Of a stretch of DNA of 64,000 nt, positions 1 through 10,715 are shown in pieces. Numbering within the stretch: position 1 is the first letter of the stretch; the number at the start of each line of letters is the position of its first letter. The notes below the pieces were generated by a model. That model was not told where the DNA came from, ran no database searches, and saw only the letters and a list, made by a program, of their open reading frames with translations. Source of the stretch: Notospermus geniculatus. Taxonomy: Eukaryota; Nemertea; Pilidiophora; Heteronemertea; Lineidae. The DNA is taken from contig NMRB01000009.1 in NCBI GenBank assembly GCA_002633025.1, forward strand, positions 833,691 through 897,690, read 5' to 3'. The position numbers and the translations under genes were made by a program.

Positions 1-437
1 GCAAAGTAAATGGCCGGGATTTATTTTTCAAAAAGCAACCCAGACACCATTTCCTGGAATTAGCATCTGTTTGCAAGGAAATATTTTCCCACTGACTATG
101 TCTGATGCCATATTCCTGGAATCCAGTTTCCTGGAATCTTCTCTGCACTGCACTGTAAACCATGTAAAACTCAATACCCGTTGTCCAAGTAGCCTAACAG
201 AAATCGTGCCGTCCTTCTTGCAATCGGCCTACAACAGATAAGACCTGACGAGACATTGATTAGGCCGACAACATTACTATGCCGGACAGCGGGCCAGAGA
301 AAACTGCGAGCGCGGCGGGAAACTGGAGCCAACATTTTAATAAAGGCCTCGCAGAACGATCTAGGGCGTTACCTCACGTGTTATAGGAATCTAACACAAG
401 TGCTGTTTTAATGTGACGTGGGATTAAACTCGATGGA
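1..437. other. upstream non-coding stretch
   Basis: I see no coding exon or recognisable repeat here. The stretch precedes the TATA-like word at 438 and probably contains the upstream region of gene A. Confidence 0.4.
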
Positions 438-443
438 TATAAA
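438..443 (+). promoter_or_regulatory. TATA-like box upstream of gene A
   Basis: TATAAA lies about 370 bases before the splice donor at 812/813 that could end the 5' exon of gene A. The role is inferred from position only; several short upstream ATGs follow it. Confidence 0.25.
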
Positions 444-689
444 GACTTTATTTGCTCATGAAAGCATAGCGAAAGATTTTGTTCACAAAAAACCTGAATT
501 GGAATGAGTGATTGATTGTCTGTCCCAATTTCCGCGTATCTGGGTTACTTCGTTATCGCAACGAGACAGCGCCAAAATTAGACCTACCTCGTCCTAAGAA
601 TACTCCGAAGTACCCTCCCGTCATTGACACACTGCAAATGAGTACATGGAATCGTAGCCATTCGCCGACTAGGGACGGGATTAGCGGGA

Positions 690-812
690 ATGAATAGCGG
701 GAATCCCTACTTTTCATTTGACGTCGGTCGAAGAGTTGTCGCCGAGTCTCTTCCAGATTCCGTTTACCCAGCGTACAGGCCCCGGACTATTGTGGAGCAG
801 GAGACAAACCAG
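690..812 (+). CDS. possible 5' exon (upstream ORF or first coding exon) of gene A
   Basis: From the ATG at 690 the frame stays open for exactly 41 codons (begins MNSGNPYFSF) and runs into a perfect donor, CAG|GTAAGT, at 812/813. The exon ends in phase 0. The clean acceptor before gene A (TTTTGTTATAG, ending at 2157) would put this frame out of register with the main ATG at 2160, giving an overlapping upstream ORF that stops 14 codons later. An in-frame join needs a poorer acceptor at about 2135 (TTGAAG). It may therefore be a 5'UTR exon with a uORF, the true N-terminus through another exon, or chance. Only the donor quality and open frame support it. Confidence 0.35.
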
Positions 813-2157
813 GTAAGTCTGTTTATTAACCATTTATCACACGAAATATTCGATTTTGATTCGCTATGATAAATGTTGATAGGGTTTTAGTGGAGCAGGA
901 AGTTATAGCCGTTTTTGGTGGTCTGTCGGCGCTGTAGTGACAAGCCTTTGGCCTAAACCTTGGAATTTCTTGAGAAATCTATCCGAACAATACATGAATA
1001 GGTTACCGTGTAGACCTAACGTTCAAAGAACCGCCCCCTTCAGCAGTGCTCAGATGAAATTGAAAGGGCGACCAGATGAGGTATAGAGCTTCCCTCCCGT
1101 AGGCCTACTCTTGACGGCTGCCATTGGCGAGGCGACATTATAGGCCTCTTGGCGAATCCACTTTACACCCATTCCCAGAAGTCAAGACATTAGGGGTTGG
1201 GTGGGACCCACATCCAAGTTCTCAGTCAGGTTGCCTTTATATTCATGATTCATGATATTCAGGCCGCTTCAGGATCCTTCTGGTATGTGCGTTCCCGAAC
1301 GGGAAATCCCCGCGTCAACTGTCTGCTCATGGAAATAAGCCCTGGTGTCGTCATTGATTACGAAAGAGAAGGTTTATGTCAGAGGACTTTTCCGAAACAT
1401 TATAAAATGATCAGTAAATTTGTCAACCTACCATACCTGCCCTCATATGGGATTTTGTCACGAATAGCCAGCCGCCAAGAGCAGCCTCAAAAGAGAAAGT
1501 GAAACTACCGGCGCGCTTCAACATGAGGGCCATGGGGTTGGGACCTCCTAAGCTGATGGAGCACGTGGAGACGGGCGGGCGTTTGACCGTATAAAAGGGA
1601 GTTTTCGGAAAGCTCCCGAAACGCCAACACGAACGCCAAACCTTGCCACGAAGAGAGCAACGGACAAAGGACAGACGTTCGCGTTGGCGTTTCGGGGGCT
1701 TTGTGAAAACTCTCGTCACGCGTGAGGCATAACTTTCAGCCACGGTAGCGCGCCAGTTATGCCACCCTGTCTGGATCGTCTCCGAATTTTCCTCATCGGT
1801 GCATCTAATGAGGATACATGACATGTAACCATGTAACGGGTTTTTGGTTTGATTGCTCACTTCTCAAGGCTACGGAGGTTCAAAATTTCAAAGCTTGCCT
1901 GGGAACATTTCGATTTAACATTTGTCATTTTTGTTGTTCCGGTACATTCACACAGGTGAGCACATGGTCCATGGACCATTTCATTATCATTATGGAAGAC
2001 ATGCAAGATCGGAAACCATACTTGGTTGTGGTGTCTTTCTGTCTGTCCGACCGACCTGTACCCGGCTCCTGCAACAGCTACCATGCTACAGCCCTGAAAA
2101 TAAGTCACTCCACGTAACTTGATCATGGTTTGAAGACGTCTTTGTATTTTGTTATAG
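813..2157 (+). other. probable first intron of gene A
   Basis: The stretch begins GTAAGT and ends in a pyrimidine-rich TTTTGTTATAG. It contains a foldback MITE (1599-1712) and no convincing exon. Open frames in it overlap each other on both strands and have no splice context. Confidence 0.4.
1599..1712. mobile_element. foldback MITE, GAGTTTTCGC family, copy 1
   Basis: Imperfect terminal inverted repeats of about 35 bases: left end starts GAGTTTTCGGAAAGC and continues CCGAAACGCCAAC; right end reads GTTGGCGTTTCGGGGGCTTT and finishes GTGAAAACTC. The same ends recur at 27521-27744, 30427-30548 and as a solo end near 50490. There is no ORF, so it is a non-autonomous DNA element. I could not define a target duplication. 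Confidence 0.7.
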
Positions 2158-2159
2158 AA

Positions 2160-3019
2160 ATGGAGCTGGAAATACCAGAAAACAATGATGAAGGCGTGAA
2201 GAAAGCCTTGAGGGAACTGAACGGCAAATTGAGGGTTGATCTAATGAAAAACGTCCTTCAAGAGGTAGGAGATTTACTCTACCTTGCTACCAACGCGACG
2301 GCGAAGGATGCCGACCAGCAGATCAAGGTTCAAAACACCCTCTTCACCGCTTTGAAACTATGCGATGCGTGGAATCTAATGTTGACCAGCTTCAAGATCG
2401 GGGCAAGTGATATCAATGAGAAGCTCTACATTGCCTATTTGAAGCTGCTGGATGGATTTCCTGATTTTGCCTTGGATGACGTCAAGTCGGTGACGACACA
2501 CGTTAGTTCCATGAAGGCGGCGTGCGAAAAGGCCAAAGGTACCTTCAAAGAAGCAGAACAAGAACTCACGGAATGCATCGAATTCCTTAAAAAAGGTGAA
2601 AAGACGATGCAAAAGGAAGCAAAGGAGGTTGTTGGCAAATACCGAGACGAATTGAATCAACTCCGTGCGACATACCTGACCAAGTTTGGCAAAAACAAGC
2701 AGTGGTGGAATGTCGATCAAGCTTACCAAGCAAGACTCTCCGAGTATAGAAAGGCGTATGTGGATCTGTCGGCGAAGATCCCGGTTTGCACGATCGCAAG
2801 AACAGCTCTGGAACTTGCCCTTCCAAAGTATGACGAAGCTATAGGGTTCCTGAAGAAGATCGAAAGCCTGGTGGAGGATTGGTATCACGAGTGCAAGGAG
2901 GTCGTGGAAAAACAAATGAAGAGCAATGTCAAACAAGCTGGGAAGATGTCTGAGGCTGCACAGAAAGAGTTTTGGAAGCCTCTCCCCTTTACGGAAGAGG
3001 CGTTCAGATATCTGTGCAG
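2160..3019 (+). CDS. gene A coding exon 1
   Basis: Encodes residues 1-286 plus two bases of codon 287. It holds the best-conserved block of the A/B family. The exon ends TGTGCAG and is followed by GCAAGA, so the intron has a GC donor; the next exon continues in phase as R-W-K-A-L, exactly as in gene B. Confidence 0.8.
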
Positions 3020-6000
3020 GCAAGAAATTAGTCTAATTACTAATATCGTTTCTTCAGCTGAGACCTAACATTCCTGTTGGTGTTTGGTGTAGTTTCATTC
3101 ATGTCGCTGGGTACTAGAACTTGTTCCAGTGCCCCTGTTGGAACCATGAAGAGCATGGGTTGCCTTTGACTTTGCCATTAGAAAAACCCTCGCACTATTC
3201 GTCTTGTATGAAATTGACGATACAGCTTTTCAACGAAAGTAATATCTGATAAAAACTGACATAAAGTGAATCCAGATTGACCTCGCTTATTGATGTATTG
3301 CAGGTGGAAAGCTCTCCAACTGATTTGTCAAAGTACTGCTGTCCATTTGCGTCGTGTAAGAAGTGCGATAGACCTTTATTACACTGAGAACCCCTACCCA
3401 AACGAGGCCATTAAGAAAGCATGGGAGTTGAAGGAGAAATACGATAGTCTGAAGTCAGTGGAGAAATTCCGGTAGGTACAGCTTCTGGTGGTTTCAAAAC
3501 TGTAGCGAAGGATTTTATTGTCAGCTGACATCATCCGGTCGTGCTGGTAAAGTTGTCTATTATCGTGGTTATATCCTGAGGGTATGAAAAGAATATCTAA
3601 TACCGCCTGTTGTTTGGATGACGGAGTTTCGTACAAATGTCTAATGTAGGCAACAAAACATGGTTTACGTGACCCATAATCATGGGATGTTCCAAAAATA
3701 TCTATTTTTTACCACTATCACTGACAAAACCGTTGCCTTATTTCACAGGGATATGGCTGTTCCTGAAGCTGAGAGAAACGAACTGGTCTGCTGCCTGTCA
3801 AAACTGATGCAAGTTAAAGATCAGCGCAACCTTTACAAAGGTGTTGAGAATCAGATGGGAAAACTTGAAGAAGTTACAGAGTACACAGAAGTCTTGAGGA
3901 GTATTATTCCCCGCAAAGAAGTTGCCTCTGTCATGTCTGTAAGGGAAATGAATGTTGAACTAAGCACGTTTTCGAATCTAATACTGAATATTCTAACGAA
4001 ATTGAGCTACTATTCTTTTCAAAATCTCCTTAATGTTCATTTCGCCACCCTGGGCGTCTTGGATGGCCTTCCGGATGCTGCAACTGCTGATATTGAAGAG
4101 ACCCGATGTCAAAAAGATAAGTCATCCGACGACTTACGGAATGCCATCGACCAGCTCCAACGTAATATTTTCCAACCCGAAAATCAGATGAGCTGCTTAC
4201 AAAAGAAATTGAGTGACGAAGTCCCTCAGATGCTTGCAGAACTGGACAGAAAAATTATGGATGAAGTGAGGGCTTCAATCCCTGGAGACAAACTGATGAG
4301 ACAACTCAAAAATAAAGCGACTACAATGCTTCCTTCGTTTTGGAAACCCAAAGGAAATGTCAATGAAACAGCCATTGAAGATAATATGAAGTTCCACGAG
4401 CTCTCCATTGAAGTGCTTCAAATGCTGATGGAGAAGTTGCCTCTGGGAGATTTCGTAGGCACCTTCTCCACGATTAACACGGAATCCCTATGCCAGTCAT
4501 CAACAACAGCAGAAAAGGAGCTTACGGTGATAGTTGATGCTTTAAAGAGTAAGCGAATCAAGCCAGAACAGAGAGGTCACGCCTGGCAGTTTGGGATTTT
4601 AGAGATTTTGAAGAGGTAAGAGAAAGCTTCGACAGGATTCCAACCCCATTCACGCGTATCAGATCACGACAGGTATTTTAGGTACCGATATAACACTACA
4701 CGTAATAGCCGTTCGGAGTCTTCGGAAGCTGGTGAGTGTTTCTGTAGCTCAGTGTTGCCAAACAATAGACGCAGCCAATGGTTGTGTTGGGTTAGTTGCC
4801 GCTTAATCCGTCAGGAGGGAAACAATAGGAAAAACACAGAAAGGGGAGAACACTGATCGACGTTAGACGTTGCGAGTCCGAAATCAGAAAACGTTTCTTT
4901 TAAATAACTTTTCCCGGGCTGATTTGAACGGTGGTCCTTGTAATACAGTGGAACCTCTCTATTAAGGACACCTTTGTGACTGATAAATGCTGTCCTTAAT
5001 TGAGTGGTGTCCTGATTACAGAGGTCAAAATGAATAGAAATGACCAATTTGGGACTGAACTCCGGTGTCCTTAATAGAGAGGTGTCCGTTAAGGGAGGTT
5101 CCACTGTACAAGATACAAGTGGTCTCAATGCCAAATTGTTCGTAAACCTTTCTTTTTACTAGGCTAAAAGATGTCCACTTAGGAAGCCAATGCCAGGTCG
5201 ACCGCATTATTCGCACTATGAATCACGAAGAAGGTCCTGTGAGGATCTGGGTACAGCACAAGTCGACAAACTGGAGCGTGTGGAACAAGTCCATCGCTGT
5301 GCGAGCCGAACAGATAGATGGGAATGTTGATACAGAGGTCCGAAAGATCAGACGCAATGCCATGGAAATTATCAAGGAAGAGGAGGAGCAGCGGCAGAGA
5401 AAAGAGGAAGAGGAACGGAAGAAAAGAGAGGCGGAGGAACAAAAGGAGGCAGACGATCAAAAGAAAAGAGTGGCAGGGGATCAAAGGGATCAGAAGAAAA
5501 GAAAGAAAGAGGAAGGGAGGAAAGGAGAGGAAAATCAACCGAAAAGTGAGGCAGATAAACGGAAGGAAGGTGATGAAGAGCAACAAAGGAAAAGAGAGGA
5601 AGAGGAACAGTGGAAAAGAGAGGCAGCGGTACAGAATAATAGATCCCTCATGGAAAATGAAGGAAACCAGAGACCTGGATCGAAGGCGGTTGTGCGGGAA
5701 ACGGGAGTAGACATAGAGCCGGAAGGTGGCGAAGTAAGTGGAAAGACGTCATCAACTGCTGGTGAAGATCAAGGGGGCGGGCAGAGCGACGTGTTTGCAG
5801 CTCCTGAGACACTAGGAAGGGAGCCCCAACCATATGGAACCAGTGCTGATGCCGTTGAAGCGAAAGATCCAATAGAAAATCAAGAATGTGACAGCACAGT
5901 AAGCGTATTAAGAAGCCCCCAAACATACCATGGTGCTGGTGTTGGTGAAGTGACAGATCCGAAAGGAAGACAAGAATGGAACACCACAAGCACAGGGAAC

Positions 6001-6237
6001 AAGTCGGACAGTGCCAAAATGGATTCGTCATCAGAAGACGCTACAGAACTGAAGATACCTTCAGCGACAGGAACAGGGCAAGTGTATGGCGCCACTAGAA
6101 AGGGGCGTAGTGACAGGGGGGCAGCTAGTCATCAGAATACCAAGTCGGAAGGAGCCAAGGCGGATTTGTTAAAACGAAGCCAAGGGTCTGGCACCACTCC
6201 AAGGGGGCATGGGGGACGGCCGTCTTATAAAAAATAA
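2160..6237 (+). CDS. gene A: large helical protein of an unrecognised family, paralogue of gene B
   Basis: Spliced model join(2160..3019, 3304..3471, 3749..4615, 5163..6237), 2970 bases, 989 residues. I do not recognise the family. Residues 40-115 are about two thirds identical by eye to gene B 55-130, around KLCDAW, LMLTS, KIGA and GFPD. The end of exon 1 shares a signature WYxEC...EFWxxLPFxExAFxxLCRWKAL that runs across the first intron. All three introns are phase 2 and match gene B. The predicted protein is rich in amphipathic helix; I see no signal peptide or clear membrane helix, so it is probably intracellular. The last exon adds an E/K/R-rich stretch (about residues 700-790) and a Ser/Thr/Gly-rich tail missing from B. 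The start at 2160 is the first in-frame ATG, just after a good acceptor. Function unknown. Confidence 0.8.
3304..3471 (+). CDS. gene A coding exon 2
   Basis: Preceded by TGTATTGCAG and followed by GTAGGT. It encodes 56 codons starting RWKALQLICQ and including AIKKAWELKEKYDSLK, which aligns with AVQKAWKLV in gene B exon 2. Phase 2 at both ends. Confidence 0.8.
3749..4615 (+). CDS. gene A coding exon 3
   Basis: Acceptor TTATTTCACAG, donor AG|GTAAGA. It encodes about 289 residues, mostly predicted helix. Similarity to gene B exon 3 is weak but visible near the end (IEVLQMLMEKLPLGDFV against LEVVKLAKGCLPLEDVV). Confidence 0.75.
4946..5106. mobile_element. pogo/Tigger-like MITE in the last intron of gene A
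   Basis: The ends CAGTGGAACCTCTCTATTAA and GGGAGGTTCCACTG are inverted, and TA dinucleotides flank both sides (4944-4945 and 5107-5108). A TA target and CAGT..AACCTC ends fit the Tc1/mariner pogo branch. It is 161 bases with no ORF and lies about 56 bases before exon 4. Confidence 0.75.
5163..6237 (+). CDS. gene A coding exon 4, charged C-terminal region
   Basis: Acceptor TTCTTTTTACTAG continues the frame as R-L-K-D-V. The ATG at 5218 is internal, not a start. Roughly residues 700-790 are an E/K/R/Q repeat-like run (KEEEEQRQRKEEEERKKRE) expected to form a long charged helix, followed by a low-complexity Gly/Ser/Thr tail ending PSYKK and a TAA stop. Confidence 0.75.
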
Positions 6238-6317
6238 TTCTCCATGGTAATTTCGAACGTTAAGGCTTAAGCGAACTAAACTCACTTGACGCAAAGAGGC
6301 CTCATTTTGGACATCTA

Positions 6318-6461
6318 AAGCAAGGTTCATTGGCACACGGATCCGATCCGTTTCCAGTCCGTTTGCCCTTAGTTTTCCGGATACGACAACGCTGAAGTCC
6401 ATTTGATCGATTTTTTGCGGACCTGAATGGGACCAATTCCGTGTGCCAATGAACCTTGCTT
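6318..6461. mobile_element. hairpin element just downstream of gene A
   Basis: The 24-base arms are perfect inverted copies (left AAGCAAGGTTCATTGGCACA, right TGTGCCAATGAACCTTGCTT) around an 86-100 base loop. No ORF. It begins 80 bases after the gene A stop codon, probably inside its 3'UTR, and looks like a MITE or a structured 3'UTR element. Confidence 0.6.
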
Positions 6462-8620
6462 AACAGGGGTTCCAGGGCATATTCTCCTGAAAAAAGGCAA
6501 GAACCACTTACCTAATCTGCTAATAATGGGCCTTTCACTGAATTGCTCTGAGTCACTGGCCAAGTCACCAAATAAATAATGATGCAACAAATTCAGACGC
6601 TCATGAGTTTCATTTGTTACCTCATCAGTGGGAACTTTAAAAATATGATGCAACAAAGTCACAGAACATCACAATCTATCCTAGGGTCATACATCTTGCT
6701 ATGCAAAGGCCTAGGAGCCTAACACATATGCTTCTGTACATTCATAGTGAGCTAGAAAGTGGATCTTATGGAACCTCAGCTTTATGCACCATTTTGGATA
6801 CATTTTCCAAGATCTCTCCAAACTATCTTTGTTGGACAAATTTAGCAATATCTCAAAATATTGCCCTCGGCAGGTATGTAACCTTACTTTATATGTTTGT
6901 TTGAATGTGATAACTTTATTGCCCGTTCAAAAAAATACTTTTACAACTTTGAAACTGAGTTTCTTACTCTACAACAAGAGAGGGTTGCATAACAGTCGTC
7001 CCTATTAAACATAAATCAAGGTGGGAGGAGTAAATTTAGTACCAGGGTCTGTAAACATGAAAACGTGACACCCACTTTTCATGGCTGTGACTCGGTGTGT
7101 TTACTTCGCCTATTAAAGCCTTAAAAGGTTTATCTTGGTAAAAGCCAGTTATACCATGGTAAACTGTCCTTTACCGTTCGAAGTTACTATTATGGTGAAA
7201 TAAAAGATTTCCCTGAAAGCAAGTAGCGTTTCAAGAACTCATGAGTCGACTTCTAGGCCTATAGACATACGGTACACCAAAATCGTAGATTGTAGGTCAC
7301 AGAGGTCTGGCATGGCCAGGGTCCAGCTTTTCCTGTTGGTGATGGTCGGCATTTACTGACCACAGGCACAGATAAGACTGTTGATATATTTGAATCAAAG
7401 CCTGACACTAATTAATGTTTTGATTGAAGGAGCAGCCATGGGAGGAGCTAGATCCCAGTGTGACAAAGCCAGGTCTGCCCAGACCTTTCACAACTGAGAT
7501 TTTGGTGAAAATTGGGACGTGGGATTTATTGGTTCACGTGGGCCTATAGTCCCTTTAAGTGACCATTATATTGGGTCCAATTTCAGCTTGTAACGGATTT
7601 TTCGGCACTAAACCATTAGCGTATCTCAAGACAATGAGCTGAGATATGTTAGTTTTTATGCCTAGAAGTGTCCCAGCTAATTATTTTAGCGACTATTTCG
7701 CGATTGATACGTTTTTTTCGGCATTTTGTGGTTTTCTAGAGATTTCATAATTAACTAACGATTTTGGTTGGCTAGAATCCATACGGGCGTCACACATTCA
7801 TCTCGGGCTCCAGGGCGGCCGAGCATGGTTTGTATAATTAGTGTGACCTCGATGTGGCCCCGACGTTGAGAAGCACATGTGTATATATATAGAAATTGTT
7901 ATCTTTAGCCATGCTGCAAGATGGGGTATACATTAGCGTTTGTTGATTATTACGACGAGCCGTGGAGTATCACTCACTCTTTTTGTGCGAGTACTGATAA
8001 GTTAGGCCGGTTTGTTCGATCGTGATGGAGAGGGAGTGTTTTTCAGTCGGCGAATGCACTTTGCTTTGACAACTTCATTTGACCTTGGAGTAATTGACTG
8101 TTCAATGTGTCGCCGTTTTCTTACCCTTATCGGCCGGACTATGAGCACTTGTGTTCTCGTATCGAAGGCATTTGTGTTTGTGCGAACATTCTTTATTTCA
8201 AACTCTTTCCACGTGAACCTTTTACGCCGCCAGGCTTGTCTTAATTTCTAAACTAATGTGTAGATCCTCCGGAGCTTCGTGTTCATTTGGGAGTGAGTTT
8301 AATATGTAACTATTTTCGAGGGGAGGGGGTCATGACAGAACTGAGCCAGAGATTCTAGGAGAAAATTTGGTTAGGATTCGTTTGAGATCGTATTTGCTAG
8401 AGGGAATTCAGATTGTAAAAGACACAGTTGTGTATGAAGTCGGATGAAATTCTCTGTCTTCAGTTGACAGTTTAAACAGGACTCTCCATTGCATCTGTAC
8501 AGAAGAAAAGTAAAGGCATTACTCTTTCTCATTCATGTTACCCACTGGTATTCCTTGAAGTTTGCAAATGCTTTTGTAGCGGTTGAGTTTTCCGCCACTT
8601 TTACTTAAGATTTGGATAGC
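6462..8620. other. intergenic, no gene seen
   Basis: AT-rich DNA with only short unsupported open frames. An AATAAATAAT run near 6568 could supply a polyadenylation signal for gene A. Confidence 0.4.
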
Positions 8621-8786
8621 AGGGCCGTATTTAAAGGGGGGGGGGGCGAGGGGAGCAGTTGCCCCCCTGAGCCAACCAAAAAACGTGATTTTCATGCGGA
8701 TTTTGGGCAAAAAACGGCAAAAAGAGGTCTTCTGCCCCCCCCTGAGAGGCTTCTGCCCCCTGGACCAAAAAGTTAAATACGGCCCT
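8621..8786. mobile_element. 166 bp hAT-like MITE with 7 bp target duplication
   Basis: Perfect 14-base terminal inverted repeats (AGGGCCGTATTTAA and TTAAATACGGCCCT) are flanked on both sides by GGATAGC (8614-8620 and 8787-8793). The inside is dominated by runs of G and C. No ORF. Ends and duplication length suggest a hAT relative, but the superfamily is inferred. Confidence 0.8.
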
Positions 8787-10571
8787 GGATAGCGAGGTCC
8801 AATTAATGTACTGTAAAGCCTGAAGTAAAAGTAGGCCTATTTACTATGGCGTTGCGAATATTGAGAAATCAGTGTTTGATATGAAGTTAGAACAGATTTC
8901 TGATGATAAATCATGCGAGCAGCCAACTACAGTCTTCAGCTTAGAATAAAATATGCTTTAGTTGTCCTTATGTGTTCTTTACTATTGTATTCTGTGTGCA
9001 CTTTCCACGCAAATGGGACTTCTCATCCTGAGACACGTGGGCCATTTTTGGATCTTCCACTGCCTCCTACCACAGACAAGTGCCGGAGAAGGAGCACGTG
9101 TCTAGTACCTGATATTCTAGTTCCTGTGGTGACCTAATCCAACAAGGTGGAATGATGACAACAAAAGAAAGGAAAAAAGAACTTCTGGAAGTTTTTTTAA
9201 TCTTGCATTAATTCTACCTAAAATTCATTTTACAGTTGTGACATTACATGTAACTACATGTAATCATTAATTCACTATCTCTGCGATTTGCTGGTGGTAA
9301 TGAAGTTTTCATGGCTTTTTAATTGAATTCAAGCAGTAAATACGGTGAAGTGTAAAGTGTGTAACTCAAAAATTAATGTACCAGTAGTAGCAATGTATGA
9401 TACTGTTATACATTCTGATCAGGAGTCCCCAAGTACACACTGAACAATCTCTCATTATCAAAAGAAGGGCCACATACCGTAGTTCATAAATCAAATCCAC
9501 TTCTCTGTGCTGGAAATTATGAGGGGTAGATTGACGCAGTCCACCTGGCAACTATACTAGGGTTGTCAGAGTGGCACAATAGAAGCATCGGCACTTGTCA
9601 CCTCCGTGACTTCAAGCCCAATCCCTTGGTCAGACCAGCTGTTCATGTGATAGGCGACTCTTATTTGACAAAGCAGGGCTTTGTCCAGCACTCCAGTTTC
9701 CTCCTGCTATACATTTACATGTACTTGCCAAGTTTTGCCTATTAGATGCTTGGCTCTCAATGCAGTAGAAATATTGGCCGATAATTTGAGAAATAAGAGA
9801 ATGCCCCGAGTGAAATTCACTGAACATCGACCAGTGTGGGAAAAAAGGAGTCAGTGTCTTGCTGTTCATCATCAAAACCCTGAGTAGCTTATGATGGCCT
9901 CCTCTGTACTTATCAGGGCCAATAATGCTATAGCGTCGGCTCCGACAGAAAAATGAAATATAAAAATCAAAACACTCACAATTAGCCCTGGTGGACTTGG
10001 TTTTCCTCGAAAGTTTTCAACATGATCACATGTTTTGAAAATTAAGCAACTGATGTGAGCAGTTTTATATCAGTTTGGTAGGTTTGTGAAAGATTTATTG
10101 AATTGTGTGAAGATACAATAGGCAAGTCGGGACACTGGCATTTGAGCCATTTTCACTCAAAACATCTCTGCGTCTCATCATTTTCAATCTGAACAAGATC
10201 ATTTGAAATCAACAGTTGCTAAAATCTTGTGGCATGAAACACCCAATAATCTGAATATTAAAAACTGACCACATATACAGTTATATGTTGATGGTATAAC
10301 ACCTCCTTTTTTTCCAATGAGGTATGATAATTTGGAACACTTTGTTCATCCTCTACATGCACACTTAGCAATCAACCAATGCACCATGGTGAAGATCCTC
10401 CATGACTGGGGGCCAAGTGGGTCAAGCCACACACACCTTTCTTTTCTAGACACCATCATTCAGTCCAAAATCAGGTAGGCCTATTCGACTCCTCATTCTA
10501 GACCTCAGGAATCACTCTCCCAGGGTGTCCTCAGTGCAGAGTTCCACTGTATTCTGAATCTGTGATCTATA
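8787..10571. other. intergenic, 3' side of MIS18BP1
   Basis: No supported gene. It contains a SINE tail (about 9888-9962). A TTTATT at 10091-10096 reads AATAAA on the minus strand, about 480 bases past the MIS18BP1 stop codon. Confidence 0.4.
9888..9962 (+). repeat. SINE tail copy
   Basis: Contains GAGTAGCTTATGATGGCCTC, then CAGGGCCAATAATGCTATAG and a GACAGAAAAATGAAAT end, matching the tail of the tRNA-derived SINE at 43576-43822. Confidence 0.6.
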
Positions 10572-10715
10572 TCACTCATGGTCTTCCTCATCAGACCAAT
10601 AATAGTCTGAGTCATCATCAGGGTCATTACAATCATCTTCTACATCAGTCACGTGGAAAATCTTCGATTTTTGATTCTCGGTAATCACTGGCCCAACATT
10701 GACAGCTGCTGTGGC
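10572..10715 (-). CDS. MIS18BP1: MIS18BP1 last coding exon, acidic tail
   Basis: Acceptor CTTTCCAG. 48 codons including the TGA stop at 10572-10574. The tail is acidic (DVEDDCNDPDDDSDYYWSDE). Confidence 0.87.
   Translation of the reverse strand, partial: ATAAVNVGPVITENQKSKIFHVTDVEDDCNDPDDDSDYYWSDEEDHE

Noticed and set aside
512-697. 61-codon plus-strand frame near the left end
   Set aside because: No domain or splice context; it overlaps the better-supported frame at 690-812 in another phase.
2376-3023. 215-codon minus-strand frame
   Set aside because: Antisense shadow of gene A exon 1; its composition mirrors the sense codons.
5179-5586. Very hydrophobic minus-strand frame resembling a membrane protein
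   Set aside because: Antisense of the purine-rich E/K/R stretch in gene A exon 4, which automatically gives Phe/Leu/Ser.
8913-9137. 74-codon frame with a hydrophobic start that could be a signal peptide
   Set aside because: No promoter, splice site or homology; hydrophobic stretches are common in AT-rich spacer.
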